Program-made: the position numbers and the translations under genes
In this document: positions 20,036 through 30,038 of the stretch, one piece after another
Layout: each line of letters begins with the position of its first letter
Position numbering within the stretch: the first letter of the stretch is position 1
NCBI RefSeq assembly: GCF_000787575.1
Contig: NW_012236528.1
Span: forward strand, 1,552 to 65,551
Length of the DNA stretch: 64,000 nt
Direction of reading: 5' to 3'
DNA from: Acytostelium subglobosum LB1
Taxonomy: Eukaryota; Evosea; Eumycetozoa; Acytosteliales; Acytosteliaceae
The notes under the pieces: generated by a model
Seen by the model: the letters and a program-made list of their open reading frames with translations, nothing else
Database searches by the model: none
Told to the model about the DNA's origin: nothing

Positions 20036-20671
20036 AGTGACACTTGTGTGTGTGAAGGAGGACTTTAGTAACATACCTGTCTCTCAGAGTTGATCAAACG
20101 TATTCTAAGTTTCTCGCTAGTGTCATCCAGGTCTCTTCTTTGACCAGAGGTCAATTTGCGACCAATTAACTCGCGCATTAGACCATTGTCAAAGTCATAG
20201 TAGCCTTCAATCAATTGCTTTCTTGTAGTTGGGTCCATTTGAAACATAGAATGTGAGGCCAATGACTTTGGATGTTCGAGAGCTGTCTGCAAAAGATTAA
20301 AGTTGCGATATTGATCATCAGTCTCCTCAAGTAGTCTGGGTAGAGTGGCTGATATACCTGGGTAGGAGACTCCATTTACAGTCTCATGAAGCTCCCTCGA
20401 AGTAGAGCATTCCCTCTCTAAGGTAGTTGTAGTGCCATATTTGTTAGAAGGGATGAATCTGTCTGTCTCTGTCTGTCTGACTATCTGTTGTCTGTTGTTG
20501 TTGTTATTATTGACAACAACAACAACAATTACACATACCAGTTCTTCCGCTGAGCCATTGATTATAAATGAATGTATTTACAGGTATTGGATCGGATATA
20601 TTTACATCAAAGAGTATCTTTGACTTGGTGTGTGATTGATTCGCAAGTATAGACCTGATGTCTTCATTCAT
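19045..20671 (-). CDS. fibp: FIBP homologue (FGF1 intracellular-binding protein family)
   Basis: Three exons (20671-20539, 20417-20077, 19974-19045) give 467 residues. FIBP is a conserved eukaryotic protein named for binding acidic FGF in animals. Its basic cellular role is unclear. Matches to the animal protein are clear: VNTFIYNQWLSG near the N-terminus, DDQYRNFNLLQTAL, RKQLIEGYYDFDNGLMRELI, the GRKLTSGQRRDLDD block, and SERQ|FDNLKRI across intron 2. A poly-Q/Pro/Ser insert of about 80 residues (19410-19580) interrupts the C-terminal half. Intron 2 contains a long (TTG)n tract, so a frame that opens there with poly-Thr is not the real start. The start at 20671 (MNEDIRSIL) is the first Met before the conserved region, and an additional upstream exon is possible. 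It is divergent to the Topors gene. Confidence 0.85.
19979..20037 (-). repeat. intronic (TTG)n microsatellite
   Basis: About 18 uninterrupted TTG units (AAC on the sense strand) occupy most of FIBP intron 2, directly before its acceptor. The same AAC run precedes acceptors in other introns of the window (29085-29114, 34520-34542, 53060-53098), so it seems tolerated or favoured there. Confidence 0.8.
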
Positions 20672-20783
20672 TATTTCTTCTTCTTTTTGTATCTGTGATA
20701 AATCAATCAATGTTTAATGTCTAGCTCATCATAAGAGAGCAACCACAAAGTTTTTCTTTTCGACAGACACAATTATTTAATTA

Positions 20784-22008
20784 ATGGACAGAGATAATAA
20801 TAATACAACATCAACAACAACACAACAATCAAAGACAGAAGAGCCTAGTTCAATAACGACCGTATCATCAACATCATCAACAACCTTAGATTCATCAGCA
20901 GATACCTGTCCAATATGCCTATGTGATGTCGATAATCTTACATTCTTGGATGTTTGCTTTCGTAAGTAGTCTGAACAGCAGTGTTGCTGCAACGACGACG
21001 TCGTCGTTGTATATATATATAACTAACCAATCAATTTAATAATTCAATGTAGATCACTTCTGTTTCGTATGTATACTCCAATGGTCGGAACTGTCTTTAA
21101 AGTGTCCACTCTGCAAGACGACCTACGAATCACTCATACATGACGTCAAGTCCAACAAAGATTATAAACGTCATGTATTTGAAGTGGAGCCCAAACGTGT
21201 CAGTAGAAAACTGACGACTGCATCACCTTCAATATCAGCAGCAGCAGCATCTCAGCAACAAAGAAGCAGTAGACCAGTGTTCTTTCTTCCCAGTGCTTCA
21301 GAGACGTACTCTGATTCGTACGCCTTTAGGAGGAGCGTGTACGCCCGTAGGATAAGAGCCATTCCTATGGTACCACCGTTCAGATTGTATCTGAGTCCAC
21401 AGCAGATAAATTCATCGTTCAGTTACTGGAAGTCTCGATTGCAGCCATGGATACAACGAGAGCTAAAGTCCATTCTTCAGACAAACACTGGCATCGATAT
21501 TCTGGAGGAGCTATTGTTCTCCCTACTCCGTAAATATCGTCATGACTCCACAGAGATGCTAAACACCCTTAGGAGATTCCTACATGATAAGACTGAGCTC
21601 TTTGTCCATGAGATGCTCTGCTATGCATGCTCACCATACAACATCACCACTTATGATCAAAGAGTGATGTATGATCATTCAAACTCTCTTGAACAACAAC
21701 AACAACCGCAGCAGCAACAACAAAAAGAGGAAGATGGACGATCTAAAGTATCAACAAAACCCTTAACTGATATTCTAAGACATACAGTTACTGGACATAT
21801 ATCACCAATACTTATCAGCTGCATACAACAAAAGGAAGAGGAGGACATAGAGAGGTTGAGATTGGAAAGAATCAAGTCTATTGTACAAGAGAAGTGGAAC
21901 ATAGAGCCAGATTGGCAACATCTTGGAGGCCAAGATTCTAATGTAGAGTTAATCCGCAACATGGAGCGATACGTACATAGATTGAATGAACAGAATAATA
22001 CACCTTAA
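20784..22008 (+). CDS. topors: Topors-like RING E3 ubiquitin ligase
   Basis: Two exons (20784-20961 and 21053-22008) give 377 residues. The intron interrupts the RING, and joining gives C3HC4: CPIC..D, then LDVCFHHFCFVCILQWSEL, then CPLCK. After the RING the protein follows animal TOPORS closely: YESLIHDVKSNKDYKRHVFE, AFRRSVYARRIRAIP, and the YWKSRLQPWIQRELKSIL helix region. ELFVHEMLCYACSPYNITTYD ends this homology. Topors acts in ubiquitin and SUMO transfer in the nucleus. The amoeba protein lacks the long C-terminal Arg/Ser tail of the human one. It has short Gln and Glu/Gln runs instead. The start codon lies 112 bp from that of FIBP on the opposite strand. Confidence 0.85.
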
Positions 22009-22202
22009 GTGTTGGGTTTGTTCTCTTATATAACCTTCTTCAACTATTTGGATGTCCATCGGTACTCTGGGAACAGTTTAAGTAATCCTGGGGTCATTTG
22101 TGGCAGTATGACGATCTGATGACATTATGTTATATATTTGCCTATAATATACAAATAAAGAGAGTGCATGTCAATGAAAGAATGAAAGATTATTAATTTA
22201 AT

Positions 22203-22628
22203 TTAATCATCTTTGTAGTCATTGCCGTTGTATTCTGAACCATCCTCTTTCAATTGTTTGATCACTTTGCCTTCTCTATCAACCTCATCCCATACATCTT
22301 CATTCATTGAATTGATCCTTGGGTAAGGCTTTGTAAAGCAATCTTGAATCCACTCCACCTCATCTGGCTGAAGCATACCAGTATGGTAATATTTGATATC
22401 TTTTTTGGTTGGGTATCCAATATCCAATCCTAGTTTTGTAATCTCGGTTATCTCGATAACCCTGTCCATATATGATTTTAGAGCGTTGCAGTGTTCGATT
22501 AAAAGTCTACGGCATTTTTCTGTGCAGCCATTGCTTAGTAATGGGAGAGTCCTTTGACCCCATAACTCATTGTCATCGATAGCAAATGGTCTCATGTATC
22601 CCATACCAGAATGTAATGAGCATTCCAT
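22203..22628 (-). CDS. unrecognised 141-residue protein
   Basis: This is a single intronless frame beginning MECSLHSGMGYMRPFAIDD. It is hydrophilic, with no signal peptide or membrane segment, has Cys at CTEKCRR, and has an acidic end (YNGNDYKDD). I recognise no domain. It is the first gene of a stretch (22.2-28.7 kb) in which no gene has visible introns, unlike the rest of the window. It may belong to the candidate virus-derived block or be an ordinary amoeba gene. Confidence 0.5.
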   Translation of the reverse strand: MECSLHSGMGYMRPFAIDDNELWGQRTLPLLSNGCTEKCRRLLIEHCNALKSYMDRVIEITEITKLGLDIGYPTKKDIKYYHTGMLQPDEVEWIQDCFTKPYPRINSMNEDVWDEVDREGKVIKQLKEDGSEYNGNDYKDD

Positions 22629-22950
22629 TACTCGAGGAATTCCAGTTAGTGTAGCACAAATATTTAATTATGACAATTATCAAAGAGTGTGATGATTTAA
22701 TAGACAACACTTTCACACCTAGCTTTTCAAAAACTACAAATTTTGGTCTGATTACACTTTAACCCCATTTTAAACTCAATTATTATTTTGGCTGGATTAC
22801 GAAAGGCGATGGAGTAGATAGTGTATTATAGTTCCAATATATTATCCATCTCTTGTAGGTAGCTATATATATAATTGTTGTTTATGGAGTATTTGATAGA
22901 TTATACTTTTTGTATCATAAGATAATTTAATTTAATATATATTCAATATT
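22629..22950. other. AT-rich spacer
   Basis: This is a divergent spacer between the 141-residue gene and the secreted protein gene. It is AT-rich with a TATATA stretch at about 22862. No RNA gene or repeat is seen. Confidence 0.4.
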
Positions 22951-24318
22951 ATGCTATCGTATAAAGTTTCCCTTATATCGGTCATCCTTTTTCTATTCAT
23001 ATCTATTTCATATGCAACGTTTACATATAAATATGTTGCAGCTTGGTATAAGCCAGGTATAAAGTCAAAATGGTCTTGCTTCGAGAACCTAAGAACTGGC
23101 GAGAAACCTTATACATTATCCCCATCATCTTCAACAAGAGTACCTGGTATTTACCTACACTTCCAAAGGGATAAGGAGTTCCTGATCAACGATGGAGACC
23201 CTACAAGATGCAAAAGAGCGGACATTGCCAAGTTGGTGGCCATTGGTCAATCAAGCAGTGATATTTACGATCGGATTATGGACCATGTCTCAAATGTAGG
23301 TTCCGGCTCAAAGATTGTGAACGCTGCAAAGTACCGGAACACAGACATCGTTTGCTACTATACGCTTCCGGGTCTACCAGAGTTGCGAACGAGGAACAGG
23401 AACAAGGCGGAGGTGGATGTGGACCGTGATACGTTCGAATTGGAATCGGGCCTCCTTACCCAGTTTGCAACTGTACTAAATGACAAGGACTTCGGGGGAG
23501 TATCAACTAAAGACGGTGAAATATTGGGCGATAATCACTATCCTATTGATATTATGAAGACCTTCGAGGACAGCTTCAACCCAGAAACCATGCTGGACAA
23601 ACTCTATAGCATTGTGTGGAAGCCAGCTAAAGGAGAGCCAGGGTTGGCATCGTATCCATACACTGAACCGAATCCCAAGGTCAATGTCCCGACCAAGGAA
23701 GAGGCTGACGACATGTTTAAAGACAAGAAGAGGAAGGAACCAGAGAAAGACGAGCCAACAACAACTACGACAACAACAACTACGACAACGACGAACACCA
23801 ACGACAAGAAACCACCAACGAAGACCGTATCTGGCAAGATTGTCGAGGAGTGCCGTGACCCCGAGTCAACACCTACCCCTTCCAAAAAACCAAACTCCCT
23901 TGCAAATGGTTTGGGGGCTGCCGGTGGTGCAGGTCTTGGTGTGGCAGCTGCGACTGCAGTTGTAGTTGGTCAAATGGAAACCCAAGGAGTTACCGCTGTA
24001 GCAGGTGCTTCACCTGCTTATGCTACTGCTGGTAACGCGGGAGACCCTCCTGCAGGAGGTGGCACAACCAATGGCGCTGCCCCAGAACCAAGCACACAAC
24101 AAGCAACAACCGCCCAACAAACAACAGGCACGGGTGCAGGGCCAGAAACCATGGAAGGTGAGGCTGATGGAGCAGATGTAGTTCCACGTAAGTCTTGGGG
24201 TGAAGAATTGAATGATGAAATCACGAATCCCATTGAGAGGGGTGCGAAAGGTGCATGGGACGCTGTTAGTAAACAGGTGGGAACAGTTTTGACAAAGGTG
24301 ACTTTAAGGGGATTCTAA
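22951..24318 (+). CDS. secreted or membrane protein of unknown family
   Basis: A single exon encodes 455 residues. The N-terminus (MLSYKVSLISVILFLFISIS, then YA|TF) is a typical signal peptide. Residues 24-240 form a globular part with Cys at WSCFENL, TRCKRAD and IVCYYTL. A Lys/Glu-rich linker with a Thr run (23756-23795) and an Ala/Gly-rich hydrophobic stretch (LANGLGAAGGAGLGVAAATA) follow. The tail is of low complexity, rich in Gly, Ala, Thr and Gln, and ends in a short helical segment. I recognise no domain. Its lack of introns matches the unusual block that starts here. Confidence 0.55.
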   Translation: MLSYKVSLISVILFLFISISYATFTYKYVAAWYKPGIKSKWSCFENLRTGEKPYTLSPSSSTRVPGIYLHFQRDKEFLINDGDPTRCKRADIAKLVAIGQSSSDIYDRIMDHVSNVGSGSKIVNAAKYRNTDIVCYYTLPGLPELRTRNRNKAEVDVDRDTFELESGLLTQFATVLNDKDFGGVSTKDGEILGDNHYPIDIMKTFEDSFNPETMLDKLYSIVWKPAKGEPGLASYPYTEPNPKVNVPTKEEADDMFKDKKRKEPEKDEPTTTTTTTTTTTTNTNDKKPPTKTVSGKIVEECRDPESTPTPSKKPNSLANGLGAAGGAGLGVAAATAVVVGQMETQGVTAVAGASPAYATAGNAGDPPAGGGTTNGAAPEPSTQQATTAQQTTGTGAGPETMEGEADGADVVPRKSWGEELNDEITNPIERGAKGAWDAVSKQVGTVLTKVTLRGF

Positions 24319-24413
24319 ATAAACAGATTTCTTAATTTTAAATACACCGTAACGATTTGCATATCTTAAAGTGATACCTTAACACGACTTTAACACAGTC
24401 TGGCGATGATGTA

Positions 24414-25617
24414 TTGGCACCAGGTTGGCTGGACTCGAACACACCTCCCGATCTCCAACCAAATCAGCTGAAGATCACACCACACATTGGCCAGGACGGA
24501 ACTCCATCGATCATGTTCATTACACGTGGTCGCCGTGTTGCTATCCAACACTTCGCATACACTCGCAGAGCACTCACTAGTGTGCCACCGAACGCAACAA
24601 GGGTGCATTTAAGGGTCAAACCGCATACGCTACGTCCTTGATCCAACGTGACAGCTCCCATAAATTCGGACCAATGTCAATCGCATCGGCGCTCATCATG
24701 GTCAAGTCTGCTGCTGAATGTAAACAACGTTTACTCGAGTATGGCAATGCACTGGCACAGAGCGAGTCCATCCCAAAGGAACTCAATGTCCCACTGGTAC
24801 TCACCAAAGACCAAACTGTCACTGAGGAACACACACATGCGATCGTCATCGACCTTCTATACTCATTGTTAGAACAAGCTAAACCATCAGCCAGAGTGAC
24901 TGCTCTCAAGGAAGTGTGTGATAACCAAGACTCACACAGTGACAGCAATGACGATGATATATTCCCATCCAGTCCTTCTGACAGACCACATGTTGGAGCC
25001 AATACAACCACTACCATCAAAGAGACACCGAGATCAATGAAGTCACCGAGCCATTGAGTCCAGAGGTGAGACTCACAACACAAGTGGATGTTGATGCAAT
25101 CGTGGATGATGAGGGTGAGGAGGAGGAGGACTCGAAGAAGACGATGCCGATCGAACCTATATATGTCAAGAAGGAACCTAACAGCGATGACAACATGGAT
25201 TCGTCTGGTGACTGGGTCGATCCACCAAAGCAGAAGAATAAGCTAACAAGGTTATCACGCATGCCATCGCCAACACCAACCGACGACACTGTTGCCAAAG
25301 AGACACAGCAAACAACAACACCAAAGCCACAATCGGATGGAGATGAAGATGAAGACGATGTCGACGACCGGGATGACATTGATAAAGAACTGGATAAGAT
25401 GTCCCGTGAGGACCTCGTCAAGATGCTCAAGATGAAGGGTGGTTCTAAAGCGATTGCGAGATATGATATGGTAGTGGGTGATAGCGAAGACACCGACAAG
25501 GACAAGACAGACAAGAAGAGAAAGCGCAATGGTTCACCATCACAACATGTGAAGAAACAGAAGGGGACGAGCAAGGCGGTGAAGACCAACACCACCGACA
25601 GTGACAAGGACTCTTAG
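24414..25617 (+). pseudogene. broken gene region, acidic C-terminal tail, unknown
   Basis: The stretch has coding-like composition but is spread over more than one frame with about two breaks. I therefore list it as a fossil of the candidate virus-derived block. The first part is globular (for example ITPHIGQDGTPSIMFITRGR). The last part is very acidic with Lys-rich clusters and resembles the tail of a nucleic-acid-associated protein. No family is recognised. It could alternatively be an amoeba gene with introns I failed to place. Confidence 0.4.
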
Positions 25618-25637
25618 ATAAACAAACTTCTACTCTT

Positions 25638-26084
25638 TTATTGTGTAAACTTGACGAATGCATACCCTATAGCTATACCAACAACAGCAGCACCAACCAA
25701 TTGGATTTCATGGCGTCTATAGAATGGTTCCTGGTCGGTTTGTTGTTGTTGTACCACAACCACAGCCTTATCATTGGTTATTGGCGGATCGGTAGTGGTA
25801 GTAAACACACTCTCTGCCTTTATGGCATGCTGTACAGACTGTTTCTTTGTTCGCCTGGGTTGAGTGGCTGAGACTGTTGGTGTCGTCGATGATACCTGTT
25901 GTTTAGGGGCTTTGATTGTTGTTGACACTCTGTTCACCTTGATCTTACTCATATCAACATTTATCCTTGTGGCTAGAGGTGTTGGTGTCGACGGTTCTGG
26001 TACCTGTTCCAATACAATGTCAAGGGCATTATTGTCATCGATGTCATCGGTGTCCTTGATGTTGATGGTTTCGTTGTCATCCAT
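25638..26084 (-). CDS. tail-anchored membrane protein, unknown
   Basis: The frame from MDDNETINIKDTDDIDD encodes 148 residues. The body is polar, rich in Thr, Pro and Gln. The last 22 residues are a single hydrophobic segment (LVGAAVVGIAIGYAFVKF) ending in TQ, so a tail-anchored topology with the bulk in the cytosol is expected. An upstream in-frame Met (26165) would add 27 residues but begins with a His/Cys-rich stretch unlike the rest, so 26084 is preferred. It is intronless and lies in the candidate virus-derived block, tail to tail with the broken acidic gene. Confidence 0.5.
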   Translation of the reverse strand: MDDNETINIKDTDDIDDNNALDIVLEQVPEPSTPTPLATRINVDMSKIKVNRVSTTIKAPKQQVSSTTPTVSATQPRRTKKQSVQHAIKAESVFTTTTDPPITNDKAVVVVQQQQTDQEPFYRRHEIQLVGAAVVGIAIGYAFVKFTQ

Positions 26085-26183
26085 TATGTGTGTATATATG
26101 GTATGTTGTTGTGTGGAGGTGTTAATGATTCCACAATGACACGAGTGATGGTCCTCTGTATACATTGAGATTATTACTGACCT

Positions 26184-27629
26184 TCACTCGAACCCATCAA
26201 GCATATCGTAGTCGAGGTCATCATCCGCCTGCACTGAACCATTACCACGACCAAAGTATGTCCTCCCTGTCACCTTGTCCAAGATCCTCTTCCTGAGCTT
26301 GCGTTTGCTTTCGCTCTCGAGTACGACGTACCAACCTGGGCAGACGTCAGTCGATGGGAAGTATCCATTGACCCGATCAAAGGCTGGTGCACCCATCTGT
26401 GAGTGATGCCACCAAGTGAGCTCCTTTGATGTCATGTCATCCTCGCGGGTTACAATGTCCGATATTCTAGTGTTGGGTGCGTAATGTGCCACACTCTTCT
26501 TACAGTAGTCATCATCCTTGAACTCGTACATAAAGCACGTGTCTCTGTACGACCACATGTACACGTGATCATAATCCTCTCCACGACGTTTCCTTGGTCC
26601 ACAACATCTACATTGGTCAACTTCATTGTTCATCATGTACTCGACAAGTCGCTCCCAATGTCCATCTATCGCCCTGGCTCGATCACCACCACGAACCATA
26701 CTCCAGTATACTGTCATCTCTGGCATCTCCATCAGTTCCATGATCTTGAACATTAAAAAGTTGATGCTGATGATATTCCTACGTGCACCATTGTTGTTGA
26801 AAGTTGGACATTTTGAAAAGGCAGCACCAACCTCCTGCATCCTCCATCTTACTTCCTTCACTGCGTCTGGTTGCGTTGTGTCCAATGTGCCACTCCATAA
26901 CTGCCTTGACAAGGGTGTGAGAGTCGAGCATCGACAGTAATGTTGTCTTGGAGGTGGATGACCATCAGGTTGTCTCGGATGGTTGTAAGGGTGGTTGAGG
27001 TGGGTCCTACATCGCTTACATGCGGGAGCTTGGTCGTCTGATCTATCATAGCCCCATCGTGATTCGTAATGCATCAATCTATAAACAATCTGTATCGACT
27101 TCTCCATGTAGCGGGCCAGAGACTCGAGAGGTTTGTTTGTCTTGTATGATCTATATCTGTAACCCAACTCCTCTGTTATGACCGTGTTATGAATTATCTT
27201 TGCAACATCGCCAGCAGTGAGGCGTCTTGCAGCTTTGATAATATCTCCTCTTTTGCGGCTGCCTTCGCAGTAGAGTTGGATGAAAGTCTCTGCCAGACAC
27301 TCAAACAACTGTTGGGGAATCGCCGGATCACACAAAGTGAAACTAGCAATACGCTCATTAAGATGAAAGCCACGAACATAAGTTCCTTTTGTAAGGTGTG
27401 CCACCTCGACCTCGATGGTTGGTTGATATATGTCGAGGTTTCTGTTGTTGTTGTTCAAAACCAATGTCGGGGAACCTAGAGCGTAAGAATTCAAGTCTAT
27501 GTTCGTCTGTTGTCGATTAATCGTTGTAGTTTCTAATGTCATCAGAAGTGAAAGTATTATCATGTAGATTGATAAACGGCCAATACTGTTGCACATGTCG
27601 ATTAGATTGTGTCTCATCCAAGCCATCAT
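26184..27629 (-). CDS. VLTF3-like late transcription factor (virus-derived candidate)
   Basis: The open frame is 481 residues and intronless. The start is uncertain because several Met codons lie in the first 30 residues. A Cys cluster (CKRC then YCRC) in the middle could bind zinc. A segment around RRNIISINFLMFKIMELMEM, followed by a stretch ending in HWERLVEYM, resembles the C-terminal conserved block of poxvirus/NCLDV VLTF3 proteins, in which an R.NFLSY..VL.K..EL motif precedes a D..W..I word. A second Cys pair (CRCCG) follows. VLTF3 drives late gene transcription in such viruses. The resemblance is by eye and moderate. If correct, this is a viral fossil gene with an open frame. Confidence 0.35.
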   Translation of the reverse strand: MMAWMRHNLIDMCNSIGRLSIYMIILSLLMTLETTTINRQQTNIDLNSYALGSPTLVLNNNNRNLDIYQPTIEVEVAHLTKGTYVRGFHLNERIASFTLCDPAIPQQLFECLAETFIQLYCEGSRKRGDIIKAARRLTAGDVAKIIHNTVITEELGYRYRSYKTNKPLESLARYMEKSIQIVYRLMHYESRWGYDRSDDQAPACKRCRTHLNHPYNHPRQPDGHPPPRQHYCRCSTLTPLSRQLWSGTLDTTQPDAVKEVRWRMQEVGAAFSKCPTFNNNGARRNIISINFLMFKIMELMEMPEMTVYWSMVRGGDRARAIDGHWERLVEYMMNNEVDQCRCCGPRKRRGEDYDHVYMWSYRDTCFMYEFKDDDYCKKSVAHYAPNTRISDIVTREDDMTSKELTWWHHSQMGAPAFDRVNGYFPSTDVCPGWYVVLESESKRKLRKRILDKVTGRTYFGRGNGSVQADDDLDYDMLDGFE

Positions 27630-27746
27630 TCATTCGTATTAGCTCGTTGAGTAAGTATAATGTATTATTTGTATTTGTATTTGTAGTTGTATGTATATGT
27701 AGAGTGAAAATGAAGAATGAATGTTGTGGTTCATCAGACACTGTTT

Positions 27747-28655
27747 TTATCTTGTCCAATCCATCACCTGTCTATAATTTGCAATCAGTTGGAGTGGTAC
27801 AGCATCATTGTTCATACGGACGTCTTCACGCAGGACAACTTGTTGTGTTCCATCATCGACCTCGGTGAACGTTTCGTACATCATCTTCATCAATTTCATG
27901 ACCACGGAGTCGATGTCAGAGAGATCCTCGGCTTCGTAGACTACGGTGGTCCGTCTTGTTGCCCGGGAGATCTGATCACATATCTGTTGTGCTTTGGCAT
28001 CATCCATACCCGAGTACTTCGAATCGAGTGCTTTCAAGTCACTTGGAGAGAACTCCCTACTATACCTCACTAGGAAGTCGATGATAAGGTCCTCTTTGGA
28101 AATGGACCGTGTGTATGAACCACGTGAAGGATTGGCAAGGAACCCTGAGCAATAGAGAACAAGTGCGTCAAACACCTTTGGGTACTCCAGTAGACCAAGA
28201 CAGAGCGTGCGCACGGCATTGGTTTTGTTCGCTGTCTGATGCTGTGTGCTCTCATCACCACCACCTGTAGCAGGGTACCGCAGGTCGACATACTCTCTGA
28301 ATGCCTGGATGACTCTATCGACTCGGAGGCTTAGGGTCTGTCCATTCCGTGGCCAGATAAGTCTTCCACTCTCTGATGCGTAGACGCCACCATTGACGAT
28401 ACACCAAACAAAGAACCTGGTGACGTAACGCTCACCTAGCTGGTTGTCAGCACGTCGGTAAATCTGTGATGATTTAACATCCGGATTGAGTTCGGCCATG
28501 AGCTCCCTTGTGTCCTCATACTGGTCGGTGTGATTGTTGCGTGGAACCTCACCACCAAGCCCGAACTTGGTGTAGTTGAGTTGTGATAGTAGACATGTAA
28601 ACACCTCTACATCAAACCCATCATCACCGTTACCCGATTGACACGCCTTTGCCAA
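27747..28655 (-). CDS. unrecognised 302-residue protein in the virus-like block
   Basis: A single open frame starts MAKACQSGNGDDGFDVEVF. It is predicted mostly helical, with no signal or membrane segment. Conspicuous words are YVTRFFVWCIVNGGVYASES and AVRTLCLGLLEYPKVFDALV. I recognise no family. It follows the VLTF3-like gene on the same strand with a gap of about 120 bp and shares its codon style, so it probably belongs to the same insertion. Confidence 0.45.
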   Translation of the reverse strand: MAKACQSGNGDDGFDVEVFTCLLSQLNYTKFGLGGEVPRNNHTDQYEDTRELMAELNPDVKSSQIYRRADNQLGERYVTRFFVWCIVNGGVYASESGRLIWPRNGQTLSLRVDRVIQAFREYVDLRYPATGGGDESTQHQTANKTNAVRTLCLGLLEYPKVFDALVLYCSGFLANPSRGSYTRSISKEDLIIDFLVRYSREFSPSDLKALDSKYSGMDDAKAQQICDQISRATRRTTVVYEAEDLSDIDSVVMKLMKMMYETFTEVDDGTQQVVLREDVRMNNDAVPLQLIANYRQVMDWTR

Positions 28656-28697
28656 CTCACTGAAGTTCTAGGTTCTGTGACCGATTTTGATCAACAT

Positions 28698-28768
28698 CGG
28701 GGCAAAAAACCCCCGACACTCGGAGTCCACTCCAAAACAATTGAATCAATTGTTTTCACTCAAGAGTG
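28698..28768. other. four consecutive perfect hairpins
   Basis: There are four inverted repeats. CGGGG/CCCCG (28698-28702 with 28711-28715, A-rich loop) comes first. GGAGTCCACTCC (28722-28733) is second. AAAACAATTGAATCAATTGTTTT (28734-28756) is third, with a 10-bp stem and 3-base loop. CACTCAAGAGTG (28757-28768) is fourth. The last three abut with no spacer. They lie between the end of the virus-like block and the Gα1 gene. They could be a terminator, a processed structured RNA, or an element end. Confidence 0.6.
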
Positions 28769-28881
28769 ATGGGTCATCCCAAAACTATCACTGGGCCTAT
28801 CGGAGGATGTAACTTATTATTAACTTTGTAGCAATACAACATTTATAACAACATACATAAATACACACTCAAATAAGAAGA

Positions 28882-30038
28882 ATGGGAAACGTCTGTGGTA
28901 AACAAGAGATGGGTACTGAAGAGGACATAAAATCCAATCAGAACATCAACACTATGCTTAAGCAAGCCAGACTACGATTGGATAGTGAGATCAAGTTGTT
29001 GTTGTTGGGTGCTGGTGAGTCTGGCAAGGTATGTATGGTGACTGCAGTGGAGATGGAATATATGTATATATTATAGATCTCTAACAACAACAACAACAAT
29101 AACAACAACAACAGAGTACAATTGCAAAGCAGATGAAGATTCTTCATTTGAATGGATTTACACAGGAGGAGAAATCATCTTATAAGACCATAATATATAA
29201 TAATACAGTGGGATCAATGCGAGTGTTGGTCAATGCCGCTGAGGAGCTCAAGATTGGTATCAGTGAGAGCAACAAAGAGGCTGCCTCTAGGATCGCTAAT
29301 GACCTTGGCGAGCACTTTAATGGAGTGATCACACCGGATCTGGCAAGAGACATCAAAAACCTGTGGTCGGATCCGGGCATCCAGACAGCCTTTAGCCGCT
29401 CCTCAGAGTTCCAGCTTAATGACTCGGCCGCCTACTACTTTGATGCCATTGAGCGCATTTCCAAACCCGACTACCTCCCATCTGAGGGTGACGTATTGCG
29501 CTCACGTACAAAGACCACTGGTATCATCGAGACAGAGTTTCAAGTGCAAGGCACTGCTTTCCGCATGGTGGACGTGGGTGGCCAGCGATCAGAGCGTAAG
29601 AAGTGGATGCACTGCTTCCAAGAGGTCACTGCGGTGATCTTCTGTGTGGCTCTTAGTGAGTACGATCTTAAGCTCTATGAGGATGACACAACAAACCGTA
29701 TGCAAGAGTCACTCAAGTTGTTCAAAGAGATTTGCAACACCAAGTGGTTCTCAGAGACGGCCATGATCCTGTTCTTGAACAAGAGTGACCTGTTTGCAGA
29801 GAAGATCACCAAGTCTCCCTTGACCATCTGTTTCAAAGAGTACAGTGGTGCCTCCACCTACGAGTCCTGTAGTGACTACATCAAACACCAGTTCCTGAAC
29901 CAGAATGAGAACCCCAAGAAGCATATCTACCCTCATCTGACGTGTGCGACCAATACCTCCAACATCTCCCATGTGTTTAACAGTGTTAAGGACATCGTTT
30001 TGAAGGATGCCCTGGAGACAGCAGGCATGTCCTTTTAA
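28882..30038 (+). CDS. gpaA: heterotrimeric G protein alpha subunit, Gα1-like
   Basis: Two exons (28882-29028 and 29115-30038) give 356 residues. Gα subunits relay signals from seven-TM receptors. The N-terminus MGNVCGK has the Gly2 myristoylation and Cys palmitoylation sites. The P-loop GAGESGK|ST is split by the intron. The Arg-bearing switch I ([10 protein letters not shown]), switch II ([15 protein letters not shown]), NKSD and TCAT guanine-recognition motifs are all present. The sequence is very close to Dictyostelium Gα1, including the long [20 protein letters not shown] block and NQNENPKK. No catalytic residue is missing. Downstream (30069-30100) is a CT-rich tract before the 3' end of the XRN gene. 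Confidence 0.9.

Larger units (their letters stand above)
22203..28680. mobile_element. candidate old virus-derived block (giant-virus-like)
   Basis: Six consecutive gene-sized stretches here show no introns, match no amoeba family I know, and sit between normal intron-bearing host genes. One (26184-27629) resembles the late transcription factor VLTF3, a hallmark of nucleocytoplasmic large DNA viruses. The parts are the 141-residue ORF, the secreted protein, an acidic protein region at 24414-25617, a tail-anchored protein, the VLTF3-like protein and a 302-residue ORF. The core is 24.4-28.66 kb. The membership of the two left-most genes is uncertain. Most frames look open and one stretch looks broken about twice, so the insertion is probably not recent. 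No capsid, polymerase or packaging gene and no terminal repeats were seen. Confidence 0.35.

Noticed and set aside
20038-20043. Start of FIBP at a poly-Thr frame
   Set aside because: The poly-Thr comes from the (TTG)n tract of intron 2. The conserved RQ|FDNLKR junction shows that this is intronic.
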